Assembly: GCA_009760855.2 (NCBI GenBank)
Contig: WPIO01000030.1
Span: 1,359,001-1,423,000 of the forward strand
DNA length: 64,000 bases
DNA from: Cristatella mucedo
Lineage: Eukaryota > Bryozoa > Phylactolaemata > Cristatellidae
Direction: 5' to 3'
The notes under the pieces were generated by a model. That model saw only the letters and a program-made list of their open reading frames with translations, was not told the origin of the DNA and did not search any database. The first letter of the stretch is position 1. Each line of letters starts with the position of its first letter. This document shows positions 10,530 to 25,714 of this stretch, piece after piece. The position numbers and the translations under genes are program-made.

Positions 10530-11524
10530 AAGCATGACGCCTTTTTGATGACCAAGACTCGGGTGATGCCCTGCCTTAGCGACTGCATATTTGAGACCAC
10601 CCCATGCAAGTTCTCCTTATTTCAGTCCGTGCCTTCAGACAAGGTGGGTGGTGGGCTTTTTATAGTTGTCTGTGAATCGCTACACGACCAGCAGTGTTTT
10701 CACGTGGCCATCGTTAGAGTCAGCTTCTATCAGGTTCCTATAAACGAACATGAACATTCCAGTTGCCAACTCTAGCAACAGCATGATCCGCTATTTACGG
10801 ACTGTCTGGAAAACCTTGCTGCGGCCCAGCACGTGAATAATGCCACTCACATATGTGGCCATATCCTGGATCTATTTATAACTAAGAATTTCTGCCCCAT
10901 TGACCCTGTTTCGTACCTACTAGCAATCTTTGATAATTGCTCGGTCTTGTTTTGTGTTCCTGGTCCGTTGCATGGCATTAAAACTGAATTTTTCCTGCGA
11001 TGCCACTTGGATAGTATCGACCGTTAAGCATTTTTGAATAATATCAATAATGCCGGTCTTCTTGGTCCAACCCTTCCCAGACTTATGCCAAAAGCCTCAA
11101 TACCTTCACTGATGCAGTGAACAGAAAAATTAAAAGTCCCCCTGACAAGCTCCATTAAATTCTGTCTCTACAGAGTCGTTGGGGATTTCTTTTAATATAC
11201 AAAGAAACTTCGAAAGATGCACCACGTTAAGTGTAGGCTTAAACGCTATTTAGAGAACGTGGGTCTAATGAAGGTCTATGTAAGACTTACTCCAAGTCAA
11301 CACTCAAAAGCATAGAAAAGCCAGTGCTTAATTGTTCACTCAAAAATTGAAGTCATACCATTTGGACTCAAAATGGATTTATAAGATGGTGAAGAATTTG
11401 CTTGCCGACTCTAGGGAGGTCTCATTCCTTAGATATTACCAGCTCAGCTAATAGGTTTTTAGCCCTTCATTGAGTAATTGCACGCAGTTGTGCCTCCATA
11501 AAGCTCCATCTGACTAAAATGATT
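10530..11524 (+). mobile_element. Second LINE family (LINE2), endonuclease and linker part
   Basis: Frames at 10545-10775 and 10833-11027 carry SDKVGGGLFIVVCESL and THICGHILDLFITKNF, which are endonuclease-domain signatures of CR1/L2-clade LINEs (RGGGxxI and GHTLDLVIT). Broken linker sequence follows to 11520. An L2 element then interrupts this copy, and its RT resumes at about 12535. Confidence 0.75.
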
Positions 11525-12298
11525 TAATAATAATAATAATAATTATGCACTTGATAAAGCGCCCTCAGAGAACTTAATCTCTTTCTAGGCGCTTTACATT
11601 TGCTGCAAAAGAAAATGCAATTGAATGGTAAGTAAAATCATGCTTGAAAAAACAAACAAAATGAATAACATGGTTAGGGGTGACATGCACAGGGTCAGCA
11701 TGCAAATGTGGTTAGTGGCAGCATGCTCAGTGTCAGCACCCATAAGCACGTGAAGGACAAATCACAGGGACCCACTAAATGCTGTCCTAAATAGGTGTGT
11801 TTTTAGGTTCCTTTTAAATGTGGTCAGGTCAGGGGATGTTCTGACGCAGGTCGGGAGGAAGTTCCAGGCTTTGGGAGCATACGAACTAAATGCACGGTTT
11901 CCAAAGGATTTGAGGTTTGTACGAGGTATTTCTAGACTGTTGGATTCTGAAAAGCGGGTGGTACGATGCTTGGCCTGATGGGGTAGTATATCTGAGAGAT
12001 AGGCTGGAACCATAGAATGAAGGGACCTAAAAGTGAGCGAAAAAACCTTGAAGTCAATCCGTTGCTTGACTGGTAGCCAGTGCAGGTCGGCGAGAAGTGG
12101 ACTAATGAGGCAACTTCGACGTTCACGACAGGCAAGCCTAGCTGCAGAGTTTTGCAGAAGTCGAGACGGGATGTCACGAATACATGGTCAAACTTGGACT
12201 TGGTATTCTTATCTAAACAAGCCCGAATTTTAGCAATGTTATGAAGCTGAAAATAGGTGGATTTGACTGTGGAGCTGATATGGTCGGCTAACGAATTT
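11525..12298 (-). mobile_element. L2-like LINE inserted in LINE2
   Basis: The ATT tail at 11525-11545 and the GCGCCCTCAGAGAACTTAAT tail block begin the minus-strand copy. RT C-terminal frames follow (11762-12013 and parts of 11932-12300, KHRTTRFSESNSLEIPRTNL). It stops at about 12298 within the LADHISSTVKS segment. LINE2 sequence on both sides shows it inserted later. Confidence 0.82.
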
Positions 12299-12534
12299 AA
12301 ACCTGTTAACTTCCTTGATGGTTTTTTCTGCGGATGGGATTTGGCAGTCTCGCAAAAGGAGCTCATCTCTTGAAGACCAAATACCTTCCGTTCCATGGTA
12401 TTAACTAGCAGAATAACATAGTCCTTAAAAATCCCAGATTCACGCAAGATTTTTAATGCTATTCTTAACGAATGTTTTGTTCCGAAATCCTTAAAATTAG
12501 CCATCCTAAGACTTAAAGACGATACTTAAAAGGG

Positions 12535-14085
12535 CTGAATTAAACTCAAAGGTTGTTTAGCAAACTATTGTCACTTTCCTTTCTTTTTGTCAAAGATTAT
12601 TGAAAATATTGTCGGTTAGCAGCTAGTAGCATGCTTAGAAAAGAATAAATAGTCAGATAGATTTCAATCCGGATTCAAGCGACATCACTCCACTAAGACT
12701 GCTCTCGTCAGTGTAACCAACAACATCACCTGCAGCAACGATGACGGGAAAGTCACTGCACTAGTTCTGCTGGATCTACACGCTGCATTTGGCACTATCG
12801 GCCACGATTTCCTACTTTAAAAAATGAGAATGCTGGTTGGCCAGGCAGACAAGGCACTGGTGTGGTTCGCATTGTACTTATATGATAGTGTTTGATCGTG
12901 TCGTGTGAGGGTCAGGTCTCATCCACCGGACCAGTTACATGTGAAGTCAGATATATCTGCTCCTTGGTCTAGGCCGAGGGTTAAGATACTCGCACTTAAA
13001 CCATTCATACTTTGTGTTTGAAGCATGCTGTGGGCGATCCTTTTTTGCCTGCTGCTAGCAGTGGTAGTAGCTGAAAAGGCTGTTGTGACGCTAATTAAAT
13101 GAGGCTGTTAAAAGATTAGCCCTCGTAATTTTAATGATCCATCCTCACCCCTTGGCTTTTCTTCATTTATACTAAACCCCCGGAAATATTTTCTTCTCAC
13201 CCATGGAATCTTCTACAGCTTTGATGCTGATGATACTCAGCTGTATTTTTTAATTCAACCACCGGAACCTCCTGAAGCGACCGATGAACTGAAAGTTTCC
13301 CATTCAGACCTTCGATCCTAGATGTAAGAAAACTGAAATAAACTAAACGACAATAAAACGAAACTACTACTCATAGGACAACCCAAGCCCGTGGCTTTAC
13401 TATAAGGCTTTTCTCATGTAAAAGGTAATGCGGTTGTGCGACCGTCATCATTTGCTCGGAATTTAGGTGTCGTCTTCGACAGCTGCCTAAATTTTGAAAG
13501 CTTCGTTAAAAACACTGCTTCCGTAGTTGGCCATCATGTCCAATCCTTTTATAATAATTTCTTCCTCGTGGCATGTAAAACATTTACAAAAGCTCCTTGG
13601 CTCTGTCCCGGCTAGGTTATTGCAATTCACTTTTGGCTGGCCTACAAAAAACCAATAGGCCATTGCTGCTGGCGATGACTCGCTGCAAGGCTTGTTAAAA
13701 AATCCAAGAGGTTTGACCATCAACTCCTTTGCTGAAGGAGCTAAGATGGCTGCCGGTCGATCATAAGATCCACAGTACAGTTTTTACGCTGATCCATTAG
13801 GCCCGTCACGGCTTGGCTTCTTTATAACTAGCAGAACTGCTGCACCGGCTTCAGCCTCCTCGTGACCTCTGGTTTTCTAAGGATAATAAATTAGCTCTTT
13901 GATTCCCACGCTTAAAATTCCGTTGACAACAGAAGCTTTTAATCTGCAAGTCCTAGACTTCAGAAACGAATTCCACAATATTTTAACGTGATGACTTCCA
14001 CTCTCCTATTTTTGACTGTGGCACTATCTTTCCAGCCGTCGTGAGCTGCCACTTCCATGCTACTCGCTACCTCAACTGCCCACTT
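12535..14085 (+). mobile_element. LINE2, reverse transcriptase part
   Basis: In broken frames the sequence reads FLSKIIENIV, then KTALVSVTNNIT and TALVLLDLHAAF (RT motif with one catalytic Asp), and later FDADDTQLYF, which is the YADD-type catalytic box. LGVVFDSCLNFESFVKN follows. A SINE2 sits at 12961-13115. The end near 14085 matches the 3' tails at 27.4, 48.9 and 58.9 kb only roughly. Many stops show it is old. Confidence 0.75.
12961..13115 (+). mobile_element. SINE2 nested in LINE2
   Basis: A degenerate copy begins TCCTTGGTCTAGGCCGAGGG, keeps the GGGCGATCCTTTTTTGCCT block of the family body, and ends near GAGGCTGTTAAAA. The B box is badly eroded. The call rests on body similarity to the copies at 2.2 and 28.2 kb. 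Confidence 0.5.
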
Positions 14086-14314
14086 GACTCATCTATGCTA
14101 ATCAGTCTTTTTGTTGTGTGAGATAAAGGCTAATGGCTAATGCATGCGTACCAAAAACCGCATAAGCTTAGAAGTGCACTATAGAAAAGTGTCCAGCGTA
14201 AAATCCACCAAGTATTATGCCATTGTGGAATTAAAGGCTGAAACACATGCGCGCATTTTATTGAGGGTTCTATGGACCCGCTGCCTCCTGCGGATTTCCA
14301 AATCCAATCGTCGT

Positions 14315-14316
<2 letters not shown>

Positions 14317-14377
<61 letters not shown>
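14317..14377. repeat. CT dinucleotide microsatellite
   Basis: About 30 uninterrupted CT dinucleotides. The open frames across it are artefacts of the repeat. Confidence 0.97.
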
Positions 14378-14379
<2 letters not shown>

Positions 14380-16369
14380 CTGGCGTCTTTTAGGCAGCCG
14401 CTCTTTACCAATCCGGTTGCCACCATCCTAATTGCTTAGTGCTTGCCCAGGCTTACACTCCGAAGGGCCGCTAGCTTTAGAGGCTAGCGCATCGGGGAGG
14501 AGAGCTAACTCCCGGTGTTTCCCGGCGCCGTAATTTCTACGTCTGTCCGGTATGCTTTCCTTTTGCACCCAGGTCATATGTTGTCCTTTATTTTTTCCGT
14601 ATGCATTGCGTTCGTACTCGTGCACGATTCAGTTCCCGTTAATGCCCTAATGTCTCTAACCAGGGGCCAAGAGCGTCCTCGTTGTTGCTTTAGCATGTCG
14701 GCCTAGGCATGATAATTTTTTGCTTTGGTATGCCTAGTACCACGGACGGCGGTAAACCCAATCGTTGTTGATTCTCTTTCAGCGAGTTATAAAACGCCCA
14801 TATACAGATTCAATTCTCTCCAGACGCTATGAAAGGCTTATTACTGAAATTGTTATTGTTATTCGTGCAATGACAACAGAGCTCCCATAAAGATCAATCC
14901 TGAGCAGGCCAGTGAGTGAATGCAAACGGACCGAAAGAATATTAGAAGAGTCCAATTTAAATCTTCATTGAGATTATAATCTACAATGCTGTGACATTTT
15001 CCAATAACGATCAGTCTCGACTACTTATATATAAAAAGCACTCAGGGCAGTACCGTTTGCTCCTTGTTCGGTCATTCGGCGTATGTGACAGCGAGCAGTT
15101 CTAGGCAGTGAAACAGACATGTCGCTTTGAGAAGTTCTCCAGACTCAATAAATGAGTGGACACGGCAGTTTCTAGGGATGTAAGTGTCAATTTTGAAGTC
15201 TCAGCAATCAGTAAAGACCTGTCACACACAAATATTTTTGTGAGAATCTCCGGAAACTCCTCTATAAACAATACAGCCAGGAGAAGTTGGTATATCACAG
15301 CAGTGAGAGGCACTGTCTTTGATGGGGACCCGATTGCAACTAACTCTAACAAAGGCACATGCCAACAAACCAAATGTCTTGTAGCCAAACGATTCACAAA
15401 CAACAATAGCAACCTACCATCAACCTTGTCTGGTCGCATTTACTGAAAGAATAAGAACCCGGTAGGGTTGTTTCGGAAATACTGCTACCGGAGCAGGGCG
15501 TCATCCACGTTTTGGTAAGCAGAAATGCTTCTAGCTTTTACTGGACAGCCTGACCGTGGATAAGTAACCCTTTGATTTTTTAGCGATTGGACATTCAATA
15601 GGGGGAATTTTAAGAGACTGTGCAGTAACTCCTCGATACCGATTAAGTGGCTTGCCCGCAAGACGGCATGTAGCCGGCCCGCCAGACGCTGCATCTTCGA
15701 TTTAAATTTCGCTTTAGTAACGCCCACTGGTCTACTTTTCACAGCATGCTGAGGCGCGGCGAGTGAGATGCTACCGCAATGAGTGCTTATCGGTGCTTTA
15801 AATGTATGGGTCGTAGGTTTGATAAGCGAGCCGTTGATAAGGCGGACTCTGAATGCCGGGAGGTACTTACTGACCCGCCGAAGAAGACCCGTCATAGGCA
15901 ATGACCACAGGTGACATAGTAACTTATGCTAAGCACCTCCTTTTTAAGAAGCATATCCGATGATATCAGGTTCTGGCTCGGCCGATAAGTAGAACCCCGT
16001 CGTTACACTACTCTCCACCGACTCCTCTGGGAATGGCTAAACAACAGTTTGGCTTCCGTCCGGCTGCATTGGGTAAAAGAGCCAACAAAGCTTGACCTAT
16101 TGAGGATGGTTCGGTAAAGTGGAAGACTTACAGTGACCAATTTGAGTGTCGCAGTCTCGTATGACTTGTCCCAGGTCGCGAAAGCCTAACATCTTGCTAT
16201 AAATTTACAGATTTCAGCCTTAAAAGTATTGTTGACACCTTTCTGTTTCGCATGTCGTGAACCATGAGAGGTTGGCTCAAAGTATCAAAGGCTTCGGACG
16301 TGCATCGAATGTGATCAAATTAATGTAGGCAGGAGCTTTCAGGAAGGTTTAGGCGGAAGGGCTAAGCAT
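14378..16369. other. Intergenic; one unexplained open frame at 15156-15446
   Basis: Nothing is firmly identified. A TATATAAAAAG box at about 15026 is followed 130 bases later by an open frame (15156-15446) with RDVSVNFEV and FVRISGNSSINN segments, discussed as a finding. The other frames, such as 15485-15901 on the minus strand, show no motif. Confidence 0.4.
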
Positions 16370-18130
16370 TGATTCAACTTGCACTAGACTTGGATATTTG
16401 AACAAAAATGCTTTTATTATGGCTGAAGAAGGCAAAACAATAGCAATATGGGCAAGGCGTGTGACCGTTTAAAATTGTGCGTTTGGTTTGTGCCATCCAC
16501 ACCTAAAATTTGAGCAGATGACAGAGGTATTTAGAAGGCTTCAACTGGATGGTAGCTCATTTGCTCTGATTATTCGGCTGATGCTCTCGCATTTAGTCAA
16601 TTTTTAAGCAGCAGCTTGACATAGGTTATCAGAAGTACTAGATTGTCTGAGACTTGCCAGATTAAATTAAAACCCTACGAAGTGCCACGTTTTTCAAAGA
16701 GGAGTGCTGTACTGAGAAGTATGCCATACGATAATCGTACGAAAGGAAAGATCCAGAAAAATAGTATCTGCTATGAACTGGCCCACGCCAAGAGATACAT
16801 TTAAGTGCATAATTTTTAAGTTTTCAGGGCTTATGCACCTACTAAGTTTTTTGGAAGTATTTCTTTTTATAAATGTCCTTCTTGATAGGCGTCTGGAATA
16901 TGGGATATAATTTACTGAAGTGTGTGCCATGCTCAAACACTCGACGCAAGTTCCCTCACCTTTTCCGAGTTTTCTCAAGTTTCTGGACTGTCGCTTCATT
17001 CTATACCGGACAGCCACGGTAGCAACCACAGATGTAGTGATGCGAAGGCCAGTTTACAGTTAAATATAGACAGGTAAGAAAAAGTAAGAAGTAAGAAGTT
17101 GTCAGTCATCTTGAAAGGTCTAGATAATTTATATCCATACCTTGCAGGGGTGCTCGCTTCACGATCTGCACTGAGCATCTGGCTGTAAAATGGCTTCGAG
17201 CACACTAAGACCCAGGGGGAACTCCTTATGTGGGTTAAACAACTAGACCAGTATAGCGATGGCCGGCGACATAGAGCTTTAACGGCTCATGGGAATGCTG
17301 ACGGCTTTAGTCGCAGACTCTGTTCGCAAAGTGCAAACATCCTCCAAGTAAGGAGCTCAGTGCTATTAGAGCAGGTTTGGTTTGGAAAAGGTGCTAAGGC
17401 TTTTGCGGATATGCTTAATTATGCAAATGCATATGCATATGCGTATGCATAAGCAGGAGGAATACTATGACTTGTAGCAACTGATGCAGTGGATGCGCAA
17501 AAGCAGATTTCACCCGCATGGTTGAAAGATTTTCATCCTAACGAATCTACTAATCATGACTGGTTTTAATTAGTCGTTCTTAAATTCCACTGGAGACTTT
17601 TCCAGAAAACTGGGTATCTACAAATGTTCTAATTGTAACTAGGCTTACTGTAGTGCCTTAGAAAAGTGAAGTCCATATTCCTAGAATTGGAGCATTATTA
17701 GTCTACAGGCGGATCCTAGCTAGGAACTCGTAGACTGTGCTGCCTGAGGAAGCTGTCAGAAGTGTGAAGCAAATTCTGCAGGGCCTGTCTGTGCCAAGAA
17801 GGGTGACCCCGCAGGGTGCCATGAAACTGCACCTTTAATTGTGCGCTCCGGTGGAGCTAGTTGCTACTGATATAACTGGCCCACTGACTACGGCTAAGCT
17901 TGGCAACAAGTACAAATGAGGTACAAATTTAATTTTTTTATTTTACTAATTATCTCGAAGAGGTAGCTAAGCCAGGATTTCGTCTAGGGGCAAAACCAGC
18001 TAGTGTGTTTATGTACGGGGGTCAAGACTAGAAATATGTTCATGTAGCCCGGCAAGAGCCGCAATTAATGAAAGAAAATATCACAGGACCACTGCTTTTA
18101 TTCAACATAAACTCGGGAGCTGCTCATTGA
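16370..18130 (+). pseudogene. Decayed Ty3-type pol polyprotein
   Basis: Across many stops the plus strand keeps the pol order. From about 16480 it reads FGLCHPHLKFEQMTEV, then NPTKCHVFQRGVLY and MNWPTPRDT, which are the late palm and thumb motifs of Ty3 RT. At 17228-17330 comes the RNase H end with AHGNADGFSRRLC (usual HGNADxLSRxPC). At about 17850 PVELVATDITGPLTTAKLGNKY is the start of the integrase core with its first Asp. The YLDD box is lost. It belongs to a different subgroup from the 6-10 kb element. Confidence 0.78.
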
Positions 18131-18743
18131 GAAAACGTAAAGCATACTTTCGTCGCTGGTGACGGTTGATGACGTCGGGGACGGCCCAGGTCGCTACTCA
18201 GCTGGAGGAGGGGGCAAAAGCCTGTCTGCCTCCCAACAGGCTCACCCGCTGGCCCGGAGCCTTCGCAATTTCAAGCCAGGAGGTCGCTGTCTTCCACCAG
18301 TCTTGGATGCAAGGCTTTTTAGTCCTTTTGGCATTCCTGACGGTTTAAATTCATGTCAAGGTAGCAATCTTTGAGTCAGCAGTTTTATTCAAATGCTGCC
18401 GGCTAGTTGATGAGTAGGCACCTAAGGCTGACTACACCTCCACGTGCCCCGGTCGGGCGGTCGGACTGCGAAACGAATTAATTGCATTTTTTTTCTTTGC
18501 CGGATATTAAAGTGCGCTGCCGCAATAAAAGACAGGACGACTGACGGCACCTTGGCCTTCTCCTTTGCTGACTACCTACCGTTTAGCGGAGCATAAGTCT
18601 GGTGGGTGACATTTTAAAAGAAGCTAAAAAATCCCCTGTTTCTCGCTGCATTTGGTGGGTTCTTCTCTTTCTTTACTTTTTGCATTTATGCGCGAGGACG
18701 CTAAAAATATTACCTCGAATCCTAATTTTCTTGCTGACTGACA
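18131..18743. other. Intergenic, nothing recognised
   Basis: Frames at 18159-18374 are GC-rich shadows without motifs. Confidence 0.4.
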
Positions 18744-19240
18744 TTGTGCTTTGGCAAAACTGACGTCGGAGTTCTGCGCCTCATGCCAGGCATCACGCCC
18801 CGAGACGCTTTTACAGAACTTCCTCAAAAAACTGGACTCCAAAGAGCGATAAAAATGTTCAAACTGACACTTTTTTTTACACAACTGACACTTTTAAAAC
18901 ATTGGCAACCCGTTAGCGACCCTAAAAACGCCGCTGCCAAAGTTGAGTATTTTAAAATTAATCCCAGTTCCCTCACCATCATGTGATGATGATGGACTGG
19001 CCGAGTCAGTCTCCGGACCTCGACCTAATCGTTCATTTGTAGGATGCGGTCGAGTGACGTCTGCCTACTGCAAGTTGCAGCGTCCGCATCGCATTTGCTG
19101 ATGCACTTTTTTTACACTTGCCTGACGAGCTTGGGGGTAAAATTTATGGCCGATGTTCGTAAAGTGGCGAGCCACAGCCGACGCGCGACCAATACCGGCA
19201 GAGCACTGAACCTTCGAACCACGACGTACGACTTGTAAGC
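18744..19240 (+). pseudogene. Tc1-type transposase remnant
   Basis: The frame at 18744-18986 ends with DPKNAAAKVEYFKINPSSLT, matching the DxxPxH-type segment of Tc1/mariner transposases. It is followed, after a TGATGA disruption, by MDWPSQSPDLDLIVHL at about 18989, the hallmark WPxxSPDLNPIExxW catalytic block. The final Asp/Glu-containing part is mutated (NPIE to DLIV), so this is a dead copy. No terminal inverted repeats were located. Confidence 0.82.
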
Positions 19241-19750
19241 GCAGCACCGATGCGTGAAGGCATGCCGATAGTAGGGAAATGCGGCAGCAACGAAGCGTGC
19301 TTATACCTGAAGATAACCAGTCGGAACCCGTAGCGTAGAGAAGCCCGCTCTACAGAGACGGAGAGTAAAAGCCTTCAGGAACCAGCCGTGTGGTGGAGCC
19401 AGAGGACAGAGAGCCATTTGCCCCACTTCAGTGGGGCAGCGACCTGGGGATTCACCCCCCCCCAATCAAGTGCCCCAATCAAACCGTAACCAAAGGCGAA
19501 TTTGTGTCCAAATTCCACGCAATGAACGGCCGCCGAGTTCGCATTGAATAAACACTTCGATTGTGAGCTTTAATTGTTTTCATTACTTTATGGTCTCGCC
19601 CCAGGTCTTACTTGAACATTTGGGGGATCTACCATCTACTTAAACATCTTGCCGCTCCCAGATGGAAATCCTTGGCTCCACCTCAGCATGAAACTCTCGC
19701 ACCGCTCCTGGAGCGCCTCTCGACTGCCGTACACGAGGCTTAGAATCTAA
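19241..19750. other. Intergenic; small palindrome at 19419-19438
   Basis: No gene is seen. A perfect 9-bp inverted repeat (TGCCCCACT and AGTGGGGCA around 2 bases) lies at 19419-19438, followed by a C-run at 19457. Confidence 0.5.
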
Positions 19751-19880
19751 TGGCTGGTTTGATCTAGCGGTTAAGGTGCTCGCCCCGACCAAGGTCTGAC
19801 TGAGGTCGTGGGCTCGAGCACCGAGGCATATGTGAAGCGCCTGAATAGAGATTAATTTCTCTTGGGGCGTTATGTAAATG

Positions 19881-19885
<5 letters not shown>
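19751..19885 (+). mobile_element. SINE1 copy ending in a TA microsatellite
   Basis: The A box region (GGTTTGATCTAGCGGTTAAG), the B box (GGGCTCGAGCACC, one change) and the GAAGCGCCTGAATAGAG tail match the copies at 7731 and 20364. The 3' end runs directly into a TA repeat. Confidence 0.85.

Positions 19886-19924
<39 letters not shown>
19886..19924. repeat. TA microsatellite
   Basis: About 19 TA dinucleotides at the 3' end of the SINE1 copy, consistent with growth from the SINE tail. Confidence 0.95.
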
Positions 19925-23399
<3,475 letters not shown>

Positions 23400-24684
23400 G
23401 ATATTTTTGCGAATGTGCGCGCAAAACAAATGCGCGCGTTGAGCTGAGACTCCGCGAATCATCCGTATCCAAAGTGGCGAGTAGAGAACTTGAAAATACG
23501 CTATGGCAAAGCGAGCGGCAAAAATCGCTCCGTTCCGATCGCTGCCAGCGACAAACGCAGCAGCTTCTTTTCAAAACCCTACCAATTACTTTCCCTCTCA
23601 ACTTTAGACAGCCGCGAGGAGAGGACGAACGGACAGCAAGCTGGCTCACTCGTTTGCAAGTTTGCAAGTACGTTTGGCTAGTAGGCCGAGCACGCACGGT
23701 GTCGCCGCAGCCAACCCAATGGACGCCGAATAGCAGCTGACCTTTGGCTGCGAACGAATCTCTCTCACCGAGGCTCGCTTCTTGCGAAACGGAGAGTGCG
23801 CACGCGCGACAGGGAAAGCTGCAGCCACCGTCGCGGTAGCTCCGAAGTGCGCACGATGCGGATGCGCATTCCGCGAGCAGCGCTCTCTTGGCTAGGCGCG
23901 ATATTCGAAGCAAGCCAGAGCAGCTGCTCACCCGTCCATCGCCCACCTCCCAACCAATAGAAAGGGGCTGCGCCATTTTGGTTGGGAGCGCAGCTTGCTG
24001 CGCGAGCCGAAGGCTGCGCGAACAGCGGCGCGTTCCTCGAAAGCCGCGGATCCTTGAAAGCCGCTAGGATCGCGTGGAGTCCCTTCCCTTCTCCTTCGGG
24101 AGATGAACTCCGGCTCCGACTCCGACGCGCGCGCTCGGAGGGTTGGCGGAGTCGCAGATGAAGACACGCGAGCGAGCGAGCGAGAGCACGCGAGTGCAAG
24201 CGAGCGCGGACCATCACGTAACGTGCAGCTCACGCAAACGCACGCCACTCTAGAGTCGCTCTACATCAAGGACTTGGCGGCGGCGGCGGGCTCGCCGATT
24301 GAGCCCGCCGCCGCCGTCGCCGAGTCGCGTGCGGGTTGCGTGGAGGGAGCGCGAACAGTTGGGTCGCCGTCGTGCCGGCCGCGAGCGGCCCTCTCGGAGG
24401 CGGCGGCCGGGGTAGAGCGAGTATTTTAGGAAAGCCGCCCCTCCGTCAGCGGCCTTTCAGCGGAAGAGCGCAATGACGGCATTGACCGTGCGAAGGCTCG
24501 GCCGCGATGAGCGTCATTGTGCCGCCGCATAATTAGCGCGAGAGGTACAAAGTGCTTCTGGTAAAGATACACAGCTACGATGACGGTTCAACGAAGCCCC
24601 GTAGCAAATCGAAATGGGACGACGAAATATTGACTCAGCTAATGCACCGAGGTTTGTATGGCTCCGCGCCACCGGCCGCTGGCC
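23400..24684 (+). promoter_or_regulatory. CpG-rich upstream region of gene A
   Basis: The stretch is strongly GC- and CpG-rich and ends at the TATA box of gene A. It contains a 16-bp perfect inverted repeat at 24278-24316, GAGC repeats near 24170-24190, and a consensus AP-1-type site TGACTCA at 24631, about 50 bases upstream of the TATA box. The long open frames on both strands here (for example 23389-23976 minus) fit high-GC artefacts. The regulatory role is inferred from position. Confidence 0.45.
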
Positions 24685-24747
24685 TATAAATGCGGGCGAG
24701 CGAGCCGAGACGACCACTCTTTGGGACGCTGGTCGTCTTGCATTCTG
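24685..24747 (+). promoter_or_regulatory. Gene A core promoter and non-coding first exon
   Basis: TATAAA at 24685-24690 is followed about 30 bases later by the likely start site (around 24715). A short leader carries TTGGGACGCTGGTCGTC at 24721-24737 and ends at a strong donor, CTG|GTAAGG, after 24747. The same order, spacing and an identical 17-base block are found for gene B at 57004-57071, which is the main support. There is no ATG in the exon, so it is untranslated leader. The exact start site is inferred. Confidence 0.72.
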
Positions 24748-24919
24748 GTAAGGTGACCGCCGCGCTTTGCGGGTCAAAGCGCTCACCGCCGCCACCGCCA
24801 CCGCCGCCGCCGCGACGCCTCCCTCGCTGCTGCCGCTCCCTGTACGTAAACTCTCGCGCCCTCCTCGCCCTCTTTCTTCTTTTCCTTTTCCTCTCCTTTC
24901 CTCCTCCTCCTCTTCTTCA

Positions 24920-24953
<34 letters not shown>

Positions 24954-25714
24954 CCTCCTCATCTTACTGTTCCTCCTCTTCTCCTCCTCCCTCCGGCGCG
25001 TTGAAATAGGAATAGGCCGAAATAGACCGCTTCTTAGTGTATGCCCTCTGCCTGGATAATAACAATTAATTTTTATGGCGACCCTCCGAGAATTAAATCT
25101 ATCTCTAGGCACTTTACAGATGCTGCGCATGAAGCATTGCCGAGTATTTGGCGGTCGCGTCGAACGGAGCATGCGCGAGCGAGCGCGAAAGTCTGCGCGA
25201 GCGCCCACCGAGCCCAACGAGTGCTTGCCGAAGTCCCGCGCGTGCGCGCGCGCGTCGCGGCGCGCGCAATCTCCGAGACTTGCCGCGCGCGCGCACGCTC
25301 CGAGACTTGTCGATGCAATCAATGTTTGCGCAGGGCCTGAAACGCGGCGCACCAGCCGTGCGTGGTGGCCCTCTGCCTTTGGCTGTGCGTCCGTCGCCCC
25401 GGACTAGGCGATCTTGTCGCACCGCATCGCGCGGCCGCCGGAGGTAGCTCCGAAAGCGCGCTATTTTCCAGCGAGTAGCGGCAGCTGCGACTCGAGAGGC
25501 TAGCGCGCTGACCTCACGAGCCTGCAAGAGCCATCGCGAAGCTCAGCTCAGCGTCGTGAAGCTCGGCGGCGCCCAGACTGGTCTGCGCCCGTGCGATGCT
25601 CGCGCCGCGCGCTAGCGTCGAGAGCGGTCTGCACCGGCAGTTACACAGACTATTTTAAATTACACGAATAACGATTTGCAAGCCACCACTGGTTTTGAAT
25701 TGAACGCGTTGCAG
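24748..25714 (+). other. Gene A intron 1
   Basis: This 967-bp intron runs from GTAAGG to an acceptor at GTTGCAG|ATCGAG, six bases before the start codon. It holds a CCG-rich run (24787-24820) and a pyrimidine-rich block with tandem CTCCTG units (about 24850-25000). A very CpG-rich stretch spans 25130-25640. The acceptor has a weak pyrimidine tract, so the boundary could shift by some bases. Confidence 0.6.

Noticed and set aside
25041-25527. Arg/Ala-rich frames in intron 1 of gene A
   Set aside because: They lie in a CpG-rich intron stretch, overlap on both strands and show no motif.
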